From Bacteroidota bacterium (GTDB lineage Bacteria; Bacteroidota; Bacteroidia; Chitinophagales; Saprospiraceae): a DNA stretch of 6,666 bases. Each line of letters begins with the position of its first letter. Positions within the stretch are counted from its first letter, which is position 1. The translations under genes and the position numbers were made by a program. Below, piece after piece: positions 1-6,666 of the stretch. The stretch spans positions 1-6,666 of the forward strand of contig QQUB01000636.1 in NCBI GenBank assembly GCA_008501835.1. Reading direction: 5' to 3'. The notes beneath the pieces are model-generated. The model made no database searches. It was not told the DNA's origin and saw nothing but the letters and a program-made list of their open reading frames with translations.

Positions 1-1444
1 GGCCAACCTTTCGATAGCCATTGATCCAATAGGTTTTGCCAGCCAATTGGTCTTTGATTACCCAATAACAGACTTGCATTACATCAAAGGCATAAGGCGG
101 TTTTTGGCTGCTTCTGAATACACCTTTTCAAAATCCGGTCTGGAACAAAAAAAATGGTGGTCAGTCACTTCATTACACCATGAACAACTATTACCCCCAA
201 AAGAATCATTAAAGGCTTTATCGGCATTAATGTTTGAAAATGTAGCCCTTTATGGTTCTGACGCTGAAAAATTATTAGTATCTCTGACCGGAGGATTCGA
301 TGGGCGAACCAATCTTTCGATGTTAAGAAAACCCAAAGAAGACTTTCTTACCTATTCATACGGAATGCCGGGAAGTCTTCAAATTCGTGTTCCACAGGAA
401 ATCTCCAAAAAAACAGGTATCAATTATCAGCCAGTATATCTGGATGGGACATTCCTGGAAAATTATTCCTGGTATTCGCATCGGTCGACGGTTTTCTCCA
501 ACGGACTCGCTCCTATCGGGTTTGCCAATATTGATTATGCCTTCTCCCGGTTGAGCAACTATTCCAACATCGCCATGACCGGTTTATTTGGCAGCGAAAT
601 TCTCCGGCCACTTAGTCCTGACCTTGGAATTCAAATGAACAAAAGGGTTTTTGACCTATTCTTCCAAAAAAATGGCAGGGCATTGGCAAGGAAGTACGTT
701 CAACAATTTTTTATTCCTACAGAATTATTGGACAATATTCTCGGAGAAGGCCTCGAAACAGTTTTTGATTTATTTGAAAGAGAATATGTTCAAAAATACA
801 GGGAATACGGTACAGAAAAATCAAGCTTTTTCTTTTTGTTAGAGGAAGGAATGCCCAAATATTTCCAGCAGGAAATTCAGATAGAAAGAGCTTATGTAAG
901 TACCCGATCACCGTACCTGGACAATGATCTCATTGACCTGATTTACCGGACACCTTTTGCAGGAATGTATAATGGATTTCTGGGAAACAATAAAATAAAA
1001 AAGCGTCGCGGACAACTACTTTATGCCAGAGTAATTGAAAAGTATTTCCCTGAATTAAATCGCATCAAAGTCGACAGATTATACAAACCAATAGACCTTA
1101 TCAGATCATTCCCGATCAATTACCTCCTGTTGGCCATTGGAGTTACCCGAAAGAATCTTTACCTGAAACGGAAAGGAGGAAACGATACTTTTAAAACGGA
1201 AATCTGGACACGGTCGACTATCCGTGACATCTTGAAACAACATAAAAATAACCCGGCGATGGATTTGGTTTTTAACCCAGATCTATTCGACTTCTCCAAC
1301 CGGAACGATGCCAATGATATTACTTTCAGACATATGATTGCTATCATAGAATTCATGAATTATCTTAATGATGAAAAATCACAAACCCAAAGTAGCCCAT
1401 TTCATCCGGAAAAATACCCAGGCCAAAGCCTCGTTCATTCGTAA
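1..1444 (+). CDS. Divergent asparagine-synthetase-like protein, 5' end missing
   Basis: The frame is open to the left edge (first full codon at base 2), so the gene begins outside the window. The visible part starts near the end of where an N-terminal glutaminase domain would sit (linker with KGIRRF and KKWW) and then covers the synthetase domain. The PP-loop, normally SGGxDS, reads S-L-T-G-G-F-D-G-R at bases 281-307. The usual GxGADE motif appears as TGLFGSE at 578-598, so the Asp is replaced by Ser. The segment IERAYVSTRSPYLDNDLID aligns with the conserved RVPFLD region of AsnB. The family activates a carboxylate with ATP and transfers ammonia from glutamine, but these substitutions make true asparagine synthesis doubtful; a sugar-modifying or other amidotransferase role fits the locus better. 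Whether the catalytic Cys2 exists cannot be seen. The last 25 or so residues overlap the next gene and look unconserved. Family confidence is high and substrate unknown. Confidence 0.85.
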   Translation, partial: ANLSIAIDPIGFASQLVFDYPITDLHYIKGIRRFLAASEYTFSKSGLEQKKWWSVTSLHHEQLLPPKESLKALSALMFENVALYGSDAEKLLVSLTGGFDGRTNLSMLRKPKEDFLTYSYGMPGSLQIRVPQEISKKTGINYQPVYLDGTFLENYSWYSHRSTVFSNGLAPIGFANIDYAFSRLSNYSNIAMTGLFGSEILRPLSPDLGIQMNKRVFDLFFQKNGRALARKYVQQFFIPTELLDNILGEGLETVFDLFEREYVQKYREYGTEKSSFFFLLEEGMPKYFQQEIQIERAYVSTRSPYLDNDLIDLIYRTPFAGMYNGFLGNNKIKKRRGQLLYARVIEKYFPELNRIKVDRLYKPIDLIRSFPINYLLLAIGVTRKNLYLKRKGGNDTFKTEIWTRSTIRDILKQHKNNPAMDLVFNPDLFDFSNRNDANDITFRHMIAIIEFMNYLNDEKSQTQSSPFHPEKYPGQSLVHS

Positions 1445-2573
1445 TCAAATGGCCTCCCATGATCGGTATGAGTCCATGCTGATCTGGCGTACATCTGTAT
1501 CAAAACCACATGATGGAGGATTTGCAGAATTCGACTATTCACCCTTAGGTGTTTTAGATCTCAGCAAGGAAGAGTCCTTATGGGAAAAAGTACTTTTTAA
1601 CGGCCCCAAAGTACTTTCAAAGAAGCAAATTGGCAGCATTTTGAAAACGCTAAAAAAAGGCGAAGTGGAAATTTGTCACTTCCATTTTGGAACCGACTGC
1701 GGAGTTTTTTATCCCCTGCTGCAATATTTGGAAATACCTTCCGTAGTGTCCTTTTACGGTTATGACTGTTCCTCTTTTCCCGATTTTTTCAACGGTTACG
1801 GAAGAACATATCTTTCCAAACGAGTCTTTAATGATGTTACAAAGGTGCTGGCCATGTCACCAGATATGAAAAAGGATCTTATCGAGGCTGGTTGCCCGGA
1901 AGAAAAAATAATCGTTCACTATTACGGAACTGACTGTAGTCGTTTTTATCAAAAAAGAGACTATCCTCAAAAGACCACAATTAAATTACTGATCCTCGCG
2001 AGCCTCGTTCCCCAGAAAGGACATTTGTTTTTACTTAAGAGTTTAAGAAAATTATTGGATCAGGGAATTTCCAATTGGTCGTTGGATATCATAGGAACCG
2101 GAGAATTAGAGGAAACTTTAAAAGCATATATTCAAAAGCATGGATTAACTCCCTTTATCAGCATGCCCGGCCCAATCACCTATGCTTCTCCGGAAATGAT
2201 GGAAGCCTATCGTAATGCAGATATTTTTATTCACCCAAGTGTAATAGCCGAAAACGGTGACAAAGAAGGTATTCCCGGTACTATAATTGAAGCCATGGCC
2301 ACCGGATTACCTGTAATTTCCACCTACCATGCGGGAATTCCTTTTATCATCAATCATCTGGAAAGCGGATTACTGGTACAGGAATGGGATACGGATGACC
2401 TGGCAGAAAATATCTCAAAATTATTGGCCGATCATAAGCTTAGGGAAAGAATCGGAAAAAAGGGTCAATCATTTGCTTTAGAAAACCTCGACCTCAAATC
2501 AAAGGAAATAGAACTGGAAAGCATTTACGACCAGGTAATCGAATCCGCCACCCTTTCCCTTGAATTCAATTAA
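1368..2573 (+). CDS. GT4-family glycosyltransferase (GT-B fold)
   Basis: Predicted 401-residue cytosolic or membrane-associated retaining glycosyltransferase that would move a sugar from a nucleotide donor to a glycan or lipid-linked acceptor. The N-terminal Rossmann half opens with KVAHFIRKNTQAKASFIRN (residues 8-26) and carries HFHFG (104-108) and SFYGYD (128-133). The C-terminal donor half begins around LILASLVPQKG (208-218), followed by DIIGTGELEE (240-249). It holds the EX7E signature in EGIPGTIIEAMATGLPV (Glu300 and Glu308) and ends with HAGIPFII and GLLV. This pattern resembles WcaL-type exopolysaccharide transferases. No signal peptide or membrane span is evident. The conserved Arg of the usual GRLVxKKG motif is Ser212 here, while Lys217 is kept. 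ATG codons at 1368 and 1371 are both possible starts; the conserved N-terminus begins straight after, and no clear ribosome binding site separates them. The 77-bp overlap with the upstream gene suggests one transcript. Donor and acceptor cannot be named. Confidence 0.92.
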   Translation: MMKNHKPKVAHFIRKNTQAKASFIRNQMASHDRYESMLIWRTSVSKPHDGGFAEFDYSPLGVLDLSKEESLWEKVLFNGPKVLSKKQIGSILKTLKKGEVEICHFHFGTDCGVFYPLLQYLEIPSVVSFYGYDCSSFPDFFNGYGRTYLSKRVFNDVTKVLAMSPDMKKDLIEAGCPEEKIIVHYYGTDCSRFYQKRDYPQKTTIKLLILASLVPQKGHLFLLKSLRKLLDQGISNWSLDIIGTGELEETLKAYIQKHGLTPFISMPGPITYASPEMMEAYRNADIFIHPSVIAENGDKEGIPGTIIEAMATGLPVISTYHAGIPFIINHLESGLLVQEWDTDDLAENISKLLADHKLRERIGKKGQSFALENLDLKSKEIELESIYDQVIESATLSLEFN

Positions 2574-2609
2574 TCATTACACCATTAAAGCATCTTAGCA
2601 TAAGTAAAT

Positions 2610-4463
2610 ATGTGTGGCATTTGTGGCATAATAAACTTTGATAAATCCCCGATAAACCCTGAACCCCTTCAGGTAATGATGCGGACAATGAAGCATCGTG
2701 GCCCGGATGACGAGGGCATTTTCACTGATGATGTAATGGGTCTGGGGTTTGTCAGGCTCAGCATCATAGATCTTTCAACTGGCGGGCACCAGCCAATGTT
2801 TTCTGAGGATCGCCGATACGTGATTGTCTACAATGGGGAAATTTTCAATTATATTGAGCTAAGAGAAACACTTATCCAGGTCGGGTATCGCTTTAAAACA
2901 AAAACTGACACAGAAGTTCTTCTCAATGCTTTCAGAGAATGGGGGCAGCAAATGCTGGACAAATTAAACGGCATGTGGTCCTTTGTCATTTTCGATCGAA
3001 AAGAAAAAAAACTATTTGGAGCAAGGGATCGATACGGCATTAAACCCTTTTATTATTTCAAAGAAAAAAACAGGTTGATCTTCGCCTCAGAAATTCCTTC
3101 AATCCTTTCCCTTTTGGATAAAAAACCAACACCTGATCTCTCTGCCATTTTTGATTATCTGGCGTTCAACAGAACCGACCAGACCGAAAGAACTTTTTTT
3201 GAAGAGGTGAAAAAACTAAACCACGGTCACGCTTTCACACTGGACCTAAAAGAAAATGATACCACCCCCCAAAATGCTATGAACATTTATAAATGGTACG
3301 ATCTTCGTAAAGCGCTGAAAAACGGGCTTGAAACTCCTGATGATTTTCGGGACCTCTTTTCGTCTTCTGTTGGATTGAGGTTGAGAAGTGATGTTCCTGT
3401 TGGTGTTTGTCTAAGTGGCGGCCTGGATTCTTCCAGCATTGTTTCAGTGCTTTTAAAAGATTATTTAAAAAAGGATCTGAACACCTTTTCAGCAGTTTAT
3501 GGCAATGGTCATTACGGGGATGAATCAGCCTTTATAAAACTTTTTCAGCCTCATTTGAAAAAGATGTATTTCATCCGTCCTGACGAGAGCACCCTATTGA
3601 AAGACATTGAGCCTTTTGTAAAAGCACATGCGGAGCCTGTTCCCAGCACAAGTCCTTACGCCCAATTTAAAGTAATGTCTCTGGCAAAGGAACACGTTAC
3701 AGTTACACTTGATGGTCAAGGCGCTGATGAAGCCCTTGCAGGATATCATTACTTTTTTGGCTTTTACTTCAAGGAGCTTCTGCAAAAAGGCAAATTGGGC
3801 AGATTGACAACAGAAACCATGAAATACCTTAAAAATCACCGTTCTATTTTCGGCTTAAAAACCCTCTTGTTCTTTCTGCTTCCATCAAATCTTAGAACAA
3901 AGCTGAGGGTTCAGGAAAAAGGATATATCGCCCGGGATTTTGCAGAGGTATTCCAGGAGGAGAAACAAACCATCCCAGGAGAACTATATGGTTCAGAAAG
4001 CCTACAGGACGCCCTGATCAACCACTTTGAGTACAAACTGGAACATTTGCTGAAATGGGAAGACAGGAACGCCATGTGGTATTCTCTGGAAGCCAGGGTG
4101 CCTTTCCTGGATTTCAGGCTTGTGGAAAAGGTTCTTTCATTACAAGGAACAGCCATTATCAATAATGGAATGACAAAATATATACTCCGCCAGGCAATGA
4201 AAGGAACAATTCCCGAACCCATCCGATTAAGGCAGGACAAAATTGGTTTTGGAACTCCACAGGATGAATGGTTCAGAAAACCTGCTTTCCAAAATTATAT
4301 AAAGGACATTTTGAACGCATCTTCCTTTTCAGGAAGAAAGTTGATTGATGTGGACAGGGCCAAAAAAATTTATCAGAAACACCTGGACAGGAAAGGAAAT
4401 TACGGGAAAGAGATCTGGAAATGGATACATCTGGAGCAGTGGCATCGGGAGTTTATTGATTGA
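2610..4463 (+). CDS. asnB: Asparagine synthetase (glutamine-hydrolysing) family protein, complete
   Basis: A 617-residue two-domain amidotransferase with all recognisable catalytic parts. The start is fixed because Cys2, the glutaminase nucleophile, must follow Met1 (MCGICGI). The class II glutaminase domain shows RGPDDEG (30-36), RLSIIDLSTGGHQP (49-62), YNGEIFNY (74-81), TDTE (99-102) and ARDRYGIKPFYY (138-149). The synthetase domain has the ATP-binding PP-loop SGGLDSS (269-275), DGQGADEALAGY (368-379) and LEARVPFLD (493-501). A conserved-looking Lys544 in DKIGFGTP may match the catalytic Lys of E. coli AsnB. At 617 residues it is longer than E. coli AsnB (about 554) but normal for homologues in polysaccharide loci. 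The family makes asparagine from aspartate, ATP and glutamine; relatives in O-antigen and capsule clusters are thought to amidate uronic acids or other sugar carboxylates. A 36-bp AT-rich gap separates it from the glycosyltransferase, consistent with co-transcription. The fold and glutaminase chemistry are near certain, the true acceptor is not. Confidence 0.95.
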   Translation: MCGICGIINFDKSPINPEPLQVMMRTMKHRGPDDEGIFTDDVMGLGFVRLSIIDLSTGGHQPMFSEDRRYVIVYNGEIFNYIELRETLIQVGYRFKTKTDTEVLLNAFREWGQQMLDKLNGMWSFVIFDRKEKKLFGARDRYGIKPFYYFKEKNRLIFASEIPSILSLLDKKPTPDLSAIFDYLAFNRTDQTERTFFEEVKKLNHGHAFTLDLKENDTTPQNAMNIYKWYDLRKALKNGLETPDDFRDLFSSSVGLRLRSDVPVGVCLSGGLDSSSIVSVLLKDYLKKDLNTFSAVYGNGHYGDESAFIKLFQPHLKKMYFIRPDESTLLKDIEPFVKAHAEPVPSTSPYAQFKVMSLAKEHVTVTLDGQGADEALAGYHYFFGFYFKELLQKGKLGRLTTETMKYLKNHRSIFGLKTLLFFLLPSNLRTKLRVQEKGYIARDFAEVFQEEKQTIPGELYGSESLQDALINHFEYKLEHLLKWEDRNAMWYSLEARVPFLDFRLVEKVLSLQGTAIINNGMTKYILRQAMKGTIPEPIRLRQDKIGFGTPQDEWFRKPAFQNYIKDILNASSFSGRKLIDVDRAKKIYQKHLDRKGNYGKEIWKWIHLEQWHREFID

Positions 4464-4498
4464 TTTTTTGAGGGCGCAAAGGTAGGCCGAGGTTGTAC

Positions 4499-4535
4499 CG
4501 CAGAGTGCCACTGAGGAGCGCTGAGTTTCGCAGAG
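4499..4535 (+). repeat. Four tandem CRCWGAG heptamers at 10-bp spacing
   Basis: The spacer between the asnB-type gene and the FemAB-like gene (4464-4542) contains CGCAGAG at 4499, CACTGAG at 4509, CGCTGAG at 4519 and CGCAGAG at 4529. The 3-bp linkers are TGC, GAG and TTT, so each unit begins exactly 10 bp after the last, about one DNA helical turn. All units point the same way and cannot pair with each other into a hairpin. I recall similar CGCAGAG/CGCTGAG or CACAGAG strings as dispersed intergenic repeats in Bacteroidota and some other phyla, but cannot search here. The last unit ends seven bases before the FemAB ATG. Its function is unknown: it may be a dispersed repeat that landed in the gap or a protein-binding array. 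Confidence 0.7.
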
Positions 4536-4542
4536 CAATACA

Positions 4543-5574
4543 ATGCAATTAGTAATTTTAAAAAATCATAAGCAGTTAGTTAATAGTGTATTGGAAGATA
4601 CCTTTCGGAAATTTGTGCTCAATCATCCGGAAGGTAACTTCTTCCAGAGTATAGATTTCTTCAAGTTGTGTAAAGAACTTGAAGGTTTTGAAGCCTTTCT
4701 TTTGCTTTCAGTCAATAATCAGGGAGAAATAACCGGTAGCATGATGGGCGTAATTCAGACCAATGGCACAGGATTAAAATCCTGGTTTTCCAGAAGGGTT
4801 ATTATCTGGGGAGGCCCATTGGTATTGGAGAGAAATAAAAGCCATACTACCAGAGAACTTTTAAAATCCCTGAAAGAATTTGCTGCAGGTAAAGCAATCT
4901 TTATTGAATTTAGAAACCTTTTTGACTGCGAAGTTTTAAAACAGGACTTTGAATGGGAAGGATTTCAATTCCAACCATATCTCAATTTTCTTATAGAAAC
5001 AGACGATGAAACCAGGGTCCTGAAACGGATGCATGGGAATCGGAGAAGGGAAATAAATAAGAGTTTAAAAACCGGAGCTCAAATCAGGGAAGCCAATTCC
5101 ATCGAAGAGGTCCATGTTTTCTACAATATACTTGATACTCTATACCGGGAAAAAGTCAAAAAACCACTACCTGAATTTGGACTTTTTCAGAAACTTTGGG
5201 AATCTGAATCGGCGAAAATTTTTGTGGTTCTTTTTGATAATAAAATCATTGGCGGTGCCGCCTGTCCGGTTTTTGACGGAAAGGTCATTTATGATTGGTT
5301 CCACTGCGGTGTGATGAATGTTGCTAAAGGGGTATTTGCGGGTGTATTGGCAGCATGGGCGCCCATCAAATACGCTCTTGATAATGACTTTGAACATATG
5401 GATTTCATGGGAGGAGGCAAACCTGACGAGACTTATGGTGTAAGAGATTTTAAAGCCAGGTATGGGGGCGAAATGGTTTCATTCGGAAGATTTGTGACAG
5501 TTTTGAACCGACCACTTTTTGAAATTGGAAAACTAGGTCTTAAAGTTTATCAAAAACTCAAAATTAACCTATGA
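4543..5574 (+). CDS. FemAB-like GNAT-fold acyl/aminoacyltransferase
   Basis: A 343-residue protein with the double GNAT-fold layout of the FemABX family, whose best-known members attach amino acids from aminoacyl-tRNA to the peptidoglycan peptide. The first half has FFQSIDFFKLCKELEGFEAF (33-52) and the core strand IIWGGPLV (87-94). The second half has RMHGNRRREINKSLKTGAQI (162-181), then KIFVVLFDNKIIGGAACP (225-242), and a typical closing core with MDFMGGG (286-292), YGVRDFKARYGG (298-309) and FGRF. The length is close to the short FemX type (about 335) and I see no inserted coiled-coil tRNA-synthetase-like arm as in FemA. No signal peptide is seen, so it should act in the cytoplasm. Similar proteins occur in exopolysaccharide loci, including exosortase-linked ones, where the substrate is unclear. 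Here the neighbours suggest acylation of a glycan intermediate rather than of peptidoglycan; this is inference. It lies 79 bp after the previous gene, with a repeat array just upstream. Confidence 0.88.
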   Translation: MQLVILKNHKQLVNSVLEDTFRKFVLNHPEGNFFQSIDFFKLCKELEGFEAFLLLSVNNQGEITGSMMGVIQTNGTGLKSWFSRRVIIWGGPLVLERNKSHTTRELLKSLKEFAAGKAIFIEFRNLFDCEVLKQDFEWEGFQFQPYLNFLIETDDETRVLKRMHGNRRREINKSLKTGAQIREANSIEEVHVFYNILDTLYREKVKKPLPEFGLFQKLWESESAKIFVVLFDNKIIGGAACPVFDGKVIYDWFHCGVMNVAKGVFAGVLAAWAPIKYALDNDFEHMDFMGGGKPDETYGVRDFKARYGGEMVSFGRFVTVLNRPLFEIGKLGLKVYQKLKINL

Positions 5575-6614
5575 ATTTTCTCTTTGACATAGGTCATCCG
5601 GCACATGTCCACCTATTGAGAAACTTTGCCGCAAGGATGAAAAACACCGGTCATCAAATACTTTTCACTTCTCGAAACAAACCCCTGAATATCAGATTAT
5701 TAAAAGAGTTTAGCTTACCTTTTATTTCAATAGGTAATGTCAAAACGGGATTTTGGCAAAAAATAGCAGGACTTTTCTACTTCAACAAGGAACTTTACAA
5801 GGTTGCCCGAAGGTATAAACCAGATGTTTTCCTGAGTCACGGATCTATTTACGCTGCGCATGTTTCAAGCCTGCTCGGTAAGCCTCATATATCCTTTGAA
5901 GACACCGGGAACAAAGAGCAGGTCATGCTTTATAAGCCTTTTACAGACGCCATACTTGTTTCTGATTCCTTTACCCATAACTACGGACATAAAATGGTGG
6001 TATATCCCGGGTACCATGAACTTGCCTACTTGCACCCTAACCAATTCAGGCCTGATCCCGGGGTACTAAGACAATATAATCTTGATCCAAAAGACAATTT
6101 AATCATAATCCGATTTGTAAAACGCAACGCTACCCATGACTTCAGACATCCTGGAATTCCAGAAGAAAAAAAGATAGAACTGGTGGAACAGTTTTCTGAA
6201 AACAACAAAGTACTTATTACTTCAGAAGCTGGTCTTCCCAAACAACTCCTACCCTATCAAATCAAAATAAACCCCGCTGATATCTTTCATATCATGGCTT
6301 TCAGTAAACTGGTCTTTGGTGAAAGCGCTACCATGGCCTCTGAAGCTGCAGTCCTGGGAGTGCCTGCAATATTCATCGATTCAACTTCCAGGGATTACAC
6401 CCATGAACAGGAAGTCAAATACGGTTTGGTATTCAACTATTCTGAATCTCCCCAGGACATCGATGAAGCGATAAGAACCGGATTGAAAATTCTTTCCGAT
6501 CCAGCAAATCAAAAGCAATTCCAACAAAAACGGCAAATCCTGCTTCAGGAAAAGATTGATGTCACAGCCTTTTTGTGCGAATTCGTTGAGGATTTTATTA
6601 AAAAACGAAGCTAA
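5571..6614 (+). CDS. DUF354 family protein, GT-B glycosyltransferase-like
   Basis: A 347-residue protein recognised as DUF354 (Pfam PF04007), a family with a GT-B-like fold related to UDP-GlcNAc 2-epimerase and MurG-type enzymes and frequent in archaeal and bacterial glycan loci. The N-terminus carries the family hallmark FLFDIGHPAHVHLLRNF (3-19), followed by GHQILFTSR (27-35). The middle has KPDVFLSHGS (83-92), FEDTGN (109-114) and YPGYHELAYL (145-154). The C-terminal half has a Rossmann-like nucleotide-binding region with FGESATMASEAAVLGVPAIF (249-268). No signal peptide or membrane helix is apparent. The reaction has not been established for this family to my knowledge; a nucleotide-sugar-dependent transferase or epimerase-like step is inferred from the fold. 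Its ATG overlaps the FemAB stop codon as ATGA (5571-5574), a classic sign of translational coupling, so the two products are probably needed together. Confidence 0.9.
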   Translation: MNFLFDIGHPAHVHLLRNFAARMKNTGHQILFTSRNKPLNIRLLKEFSLPFISIGNVKTGFWQKIAGLFYFNKELYKVARRYKPDVFLSHGSIYAAHVSSLLGKPHISFEDTGNKEQVMLYKPFTDAILVSDSFTHNYGHKMVVYPGYHELAYLHPNQFRPDPGVLRQYNLDPKDNLIIIRFVKRNATHDFRHPGIPEEKKIELVEQFSENNKVLITSEAGLPKQLLPYQIKINPADIFHIMAFSKLVFGESATMASEAAVLGVPAIFIDSTSRDYTHEQEVKYGLVFNYSESPQDIDEAIRTGLKILSDPANQKQFQQKRQILLQEKIDVTAFLCEFVEDFIKKRS

Positions 6615-6666
6615 ATGTGTGGCATTGTAGCCATTTATGATCAAAGATCTCCGACAATTGACCCGG
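6615..6666 (+). CDS. Asparagine synthetase family protein, 5' end only
   Basis: Only 17 full codons are present before the right edge, reading MCGIVAIYDQRSPTIDP. Met1-Cys2-Gly-Ile followed by a hydrophobic strand is the signature start of class II glutaminase domains, with Cys2 as the nucleophile. In this setting the best guess is a third AsnB-type amidotransferase; a glucosamine-6-phosphate synthase (GlmS) or a purF-type protein begins similarly and cannot be excluded from so few residues. The ATG follows the TAA of the DUF354 gene with no base between (6612-6617), so it is very probably co-transcribed with, and perhaps translated by reinitiation after, its neighbour. It differs from the complete asnB gene in this window from residue 5 on (IVAIYDQ against ICGIINF), so it is a separate paralogue and not a recent duplicate. 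Confidence 0.75.
   Translation, partial: MCGIVAIYDQRSPTIDP

Noticed and set aside
47..49. TTG at 47 as the true start of the first gene
   Set aside because: The frame is open upstream to the window edge, and the protein at that point is already in the linker after the glutaminase domain, so the real start is outside the window.
1585..1617. Two perfect palindromes, AAAAAGTACTTTTT at 1585-1598 and AAAGTACTTT at 1608-1617, with centres 21 bp apart
   Set aside because: They lie inside the glycosyltransferase coding region and are explained by two Lys-Val-Leu codon runs (aaa gta ctt). Without conservation of the bases beyond the protein they are most likely chance and not an operator.
3911..4240. 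109-codon open frame on the minus strand within the asnB-type gene
   Set aside because: It lies wholly opposite a strongly conserved coding region, its translation resembles no family I know, and no start context supports it; it is a shadow frame.
4464..4542. Possible promoter or terminator in the spacer before the FemAB-like gene
   Set aside because: A T-run at 4464-4469 has no stable hairpin before it, the GGTA/TACC inverted repeat at 4481-4499 has only a 4-bp stem, and no match to the Bacteroidota TAnnTTTG -7 element follows the TTTG at 4467-4470 at the right distance.

Overview
The window reads as a gene-dense piece of a surface-polysaccharide (capsule, O-antigen or exopolysaccharide) biosynthesis locus, with every gene on the + strand. 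The likely host is a member of the Bacteroidota. The reasons are AT-leaning DNA, A/T-rich leaders without a clear Shine-Dalgarno sequence before the starts, and a spacer repeat built of CGCAGAG/CGCTGAG-like units of a kind I associate from memory with that phylum. This assignment is inference, since no marker gene is present.

Layout from left to right: (1) the 3' part of a divergent asparagine-synthetase-like gene, open at the left edge and ending at 1444; (2) a GT4 (GT-B fold) glycosyltransferase, 1368-2573, overlapping gene 1 by 77 bp; (3) a complete canonical glutamine-dependent asparagine synthetase homologue (asnB type), 2610-4463; (4) a 79-bp spacer holding four heptamers spaced exactly 10 bp apart; (5) a FemAB/GNAT-fold aminoacyltransferase-like protein, 4543-5574; (6) a DUF354 GT-B-like protein, 5571-6614, coupled to the FemAB gene by an ATGA overlap; (7) the first 17 codons of a third asparagine-synthetase-type gene, starting at 6615 directly after the previous stop and cut by the right edge.

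Taken together, the set alternates ATP-dependent amidotransferases (three of the six genes) with glycosyl- or acyl-transferases. A reasonable reading is that the two GT-B proteins help build a glycan or its precursor, while the AsnB homologues amidate carboxyl groups (for example uronic acids to uronamides) and the FemAB-like protein adds an amino acid or other acyl group. That pathway is inference; only the family assignments are visible. The spacer before the FemAB gene is the largest gap and may divide the locus into two transcription units, but I see no convincing promoter or terminator in it. No RNA genes, insertion sequences or CRISPR arrays were found, and there is no gene-free stretch over 300 bases.
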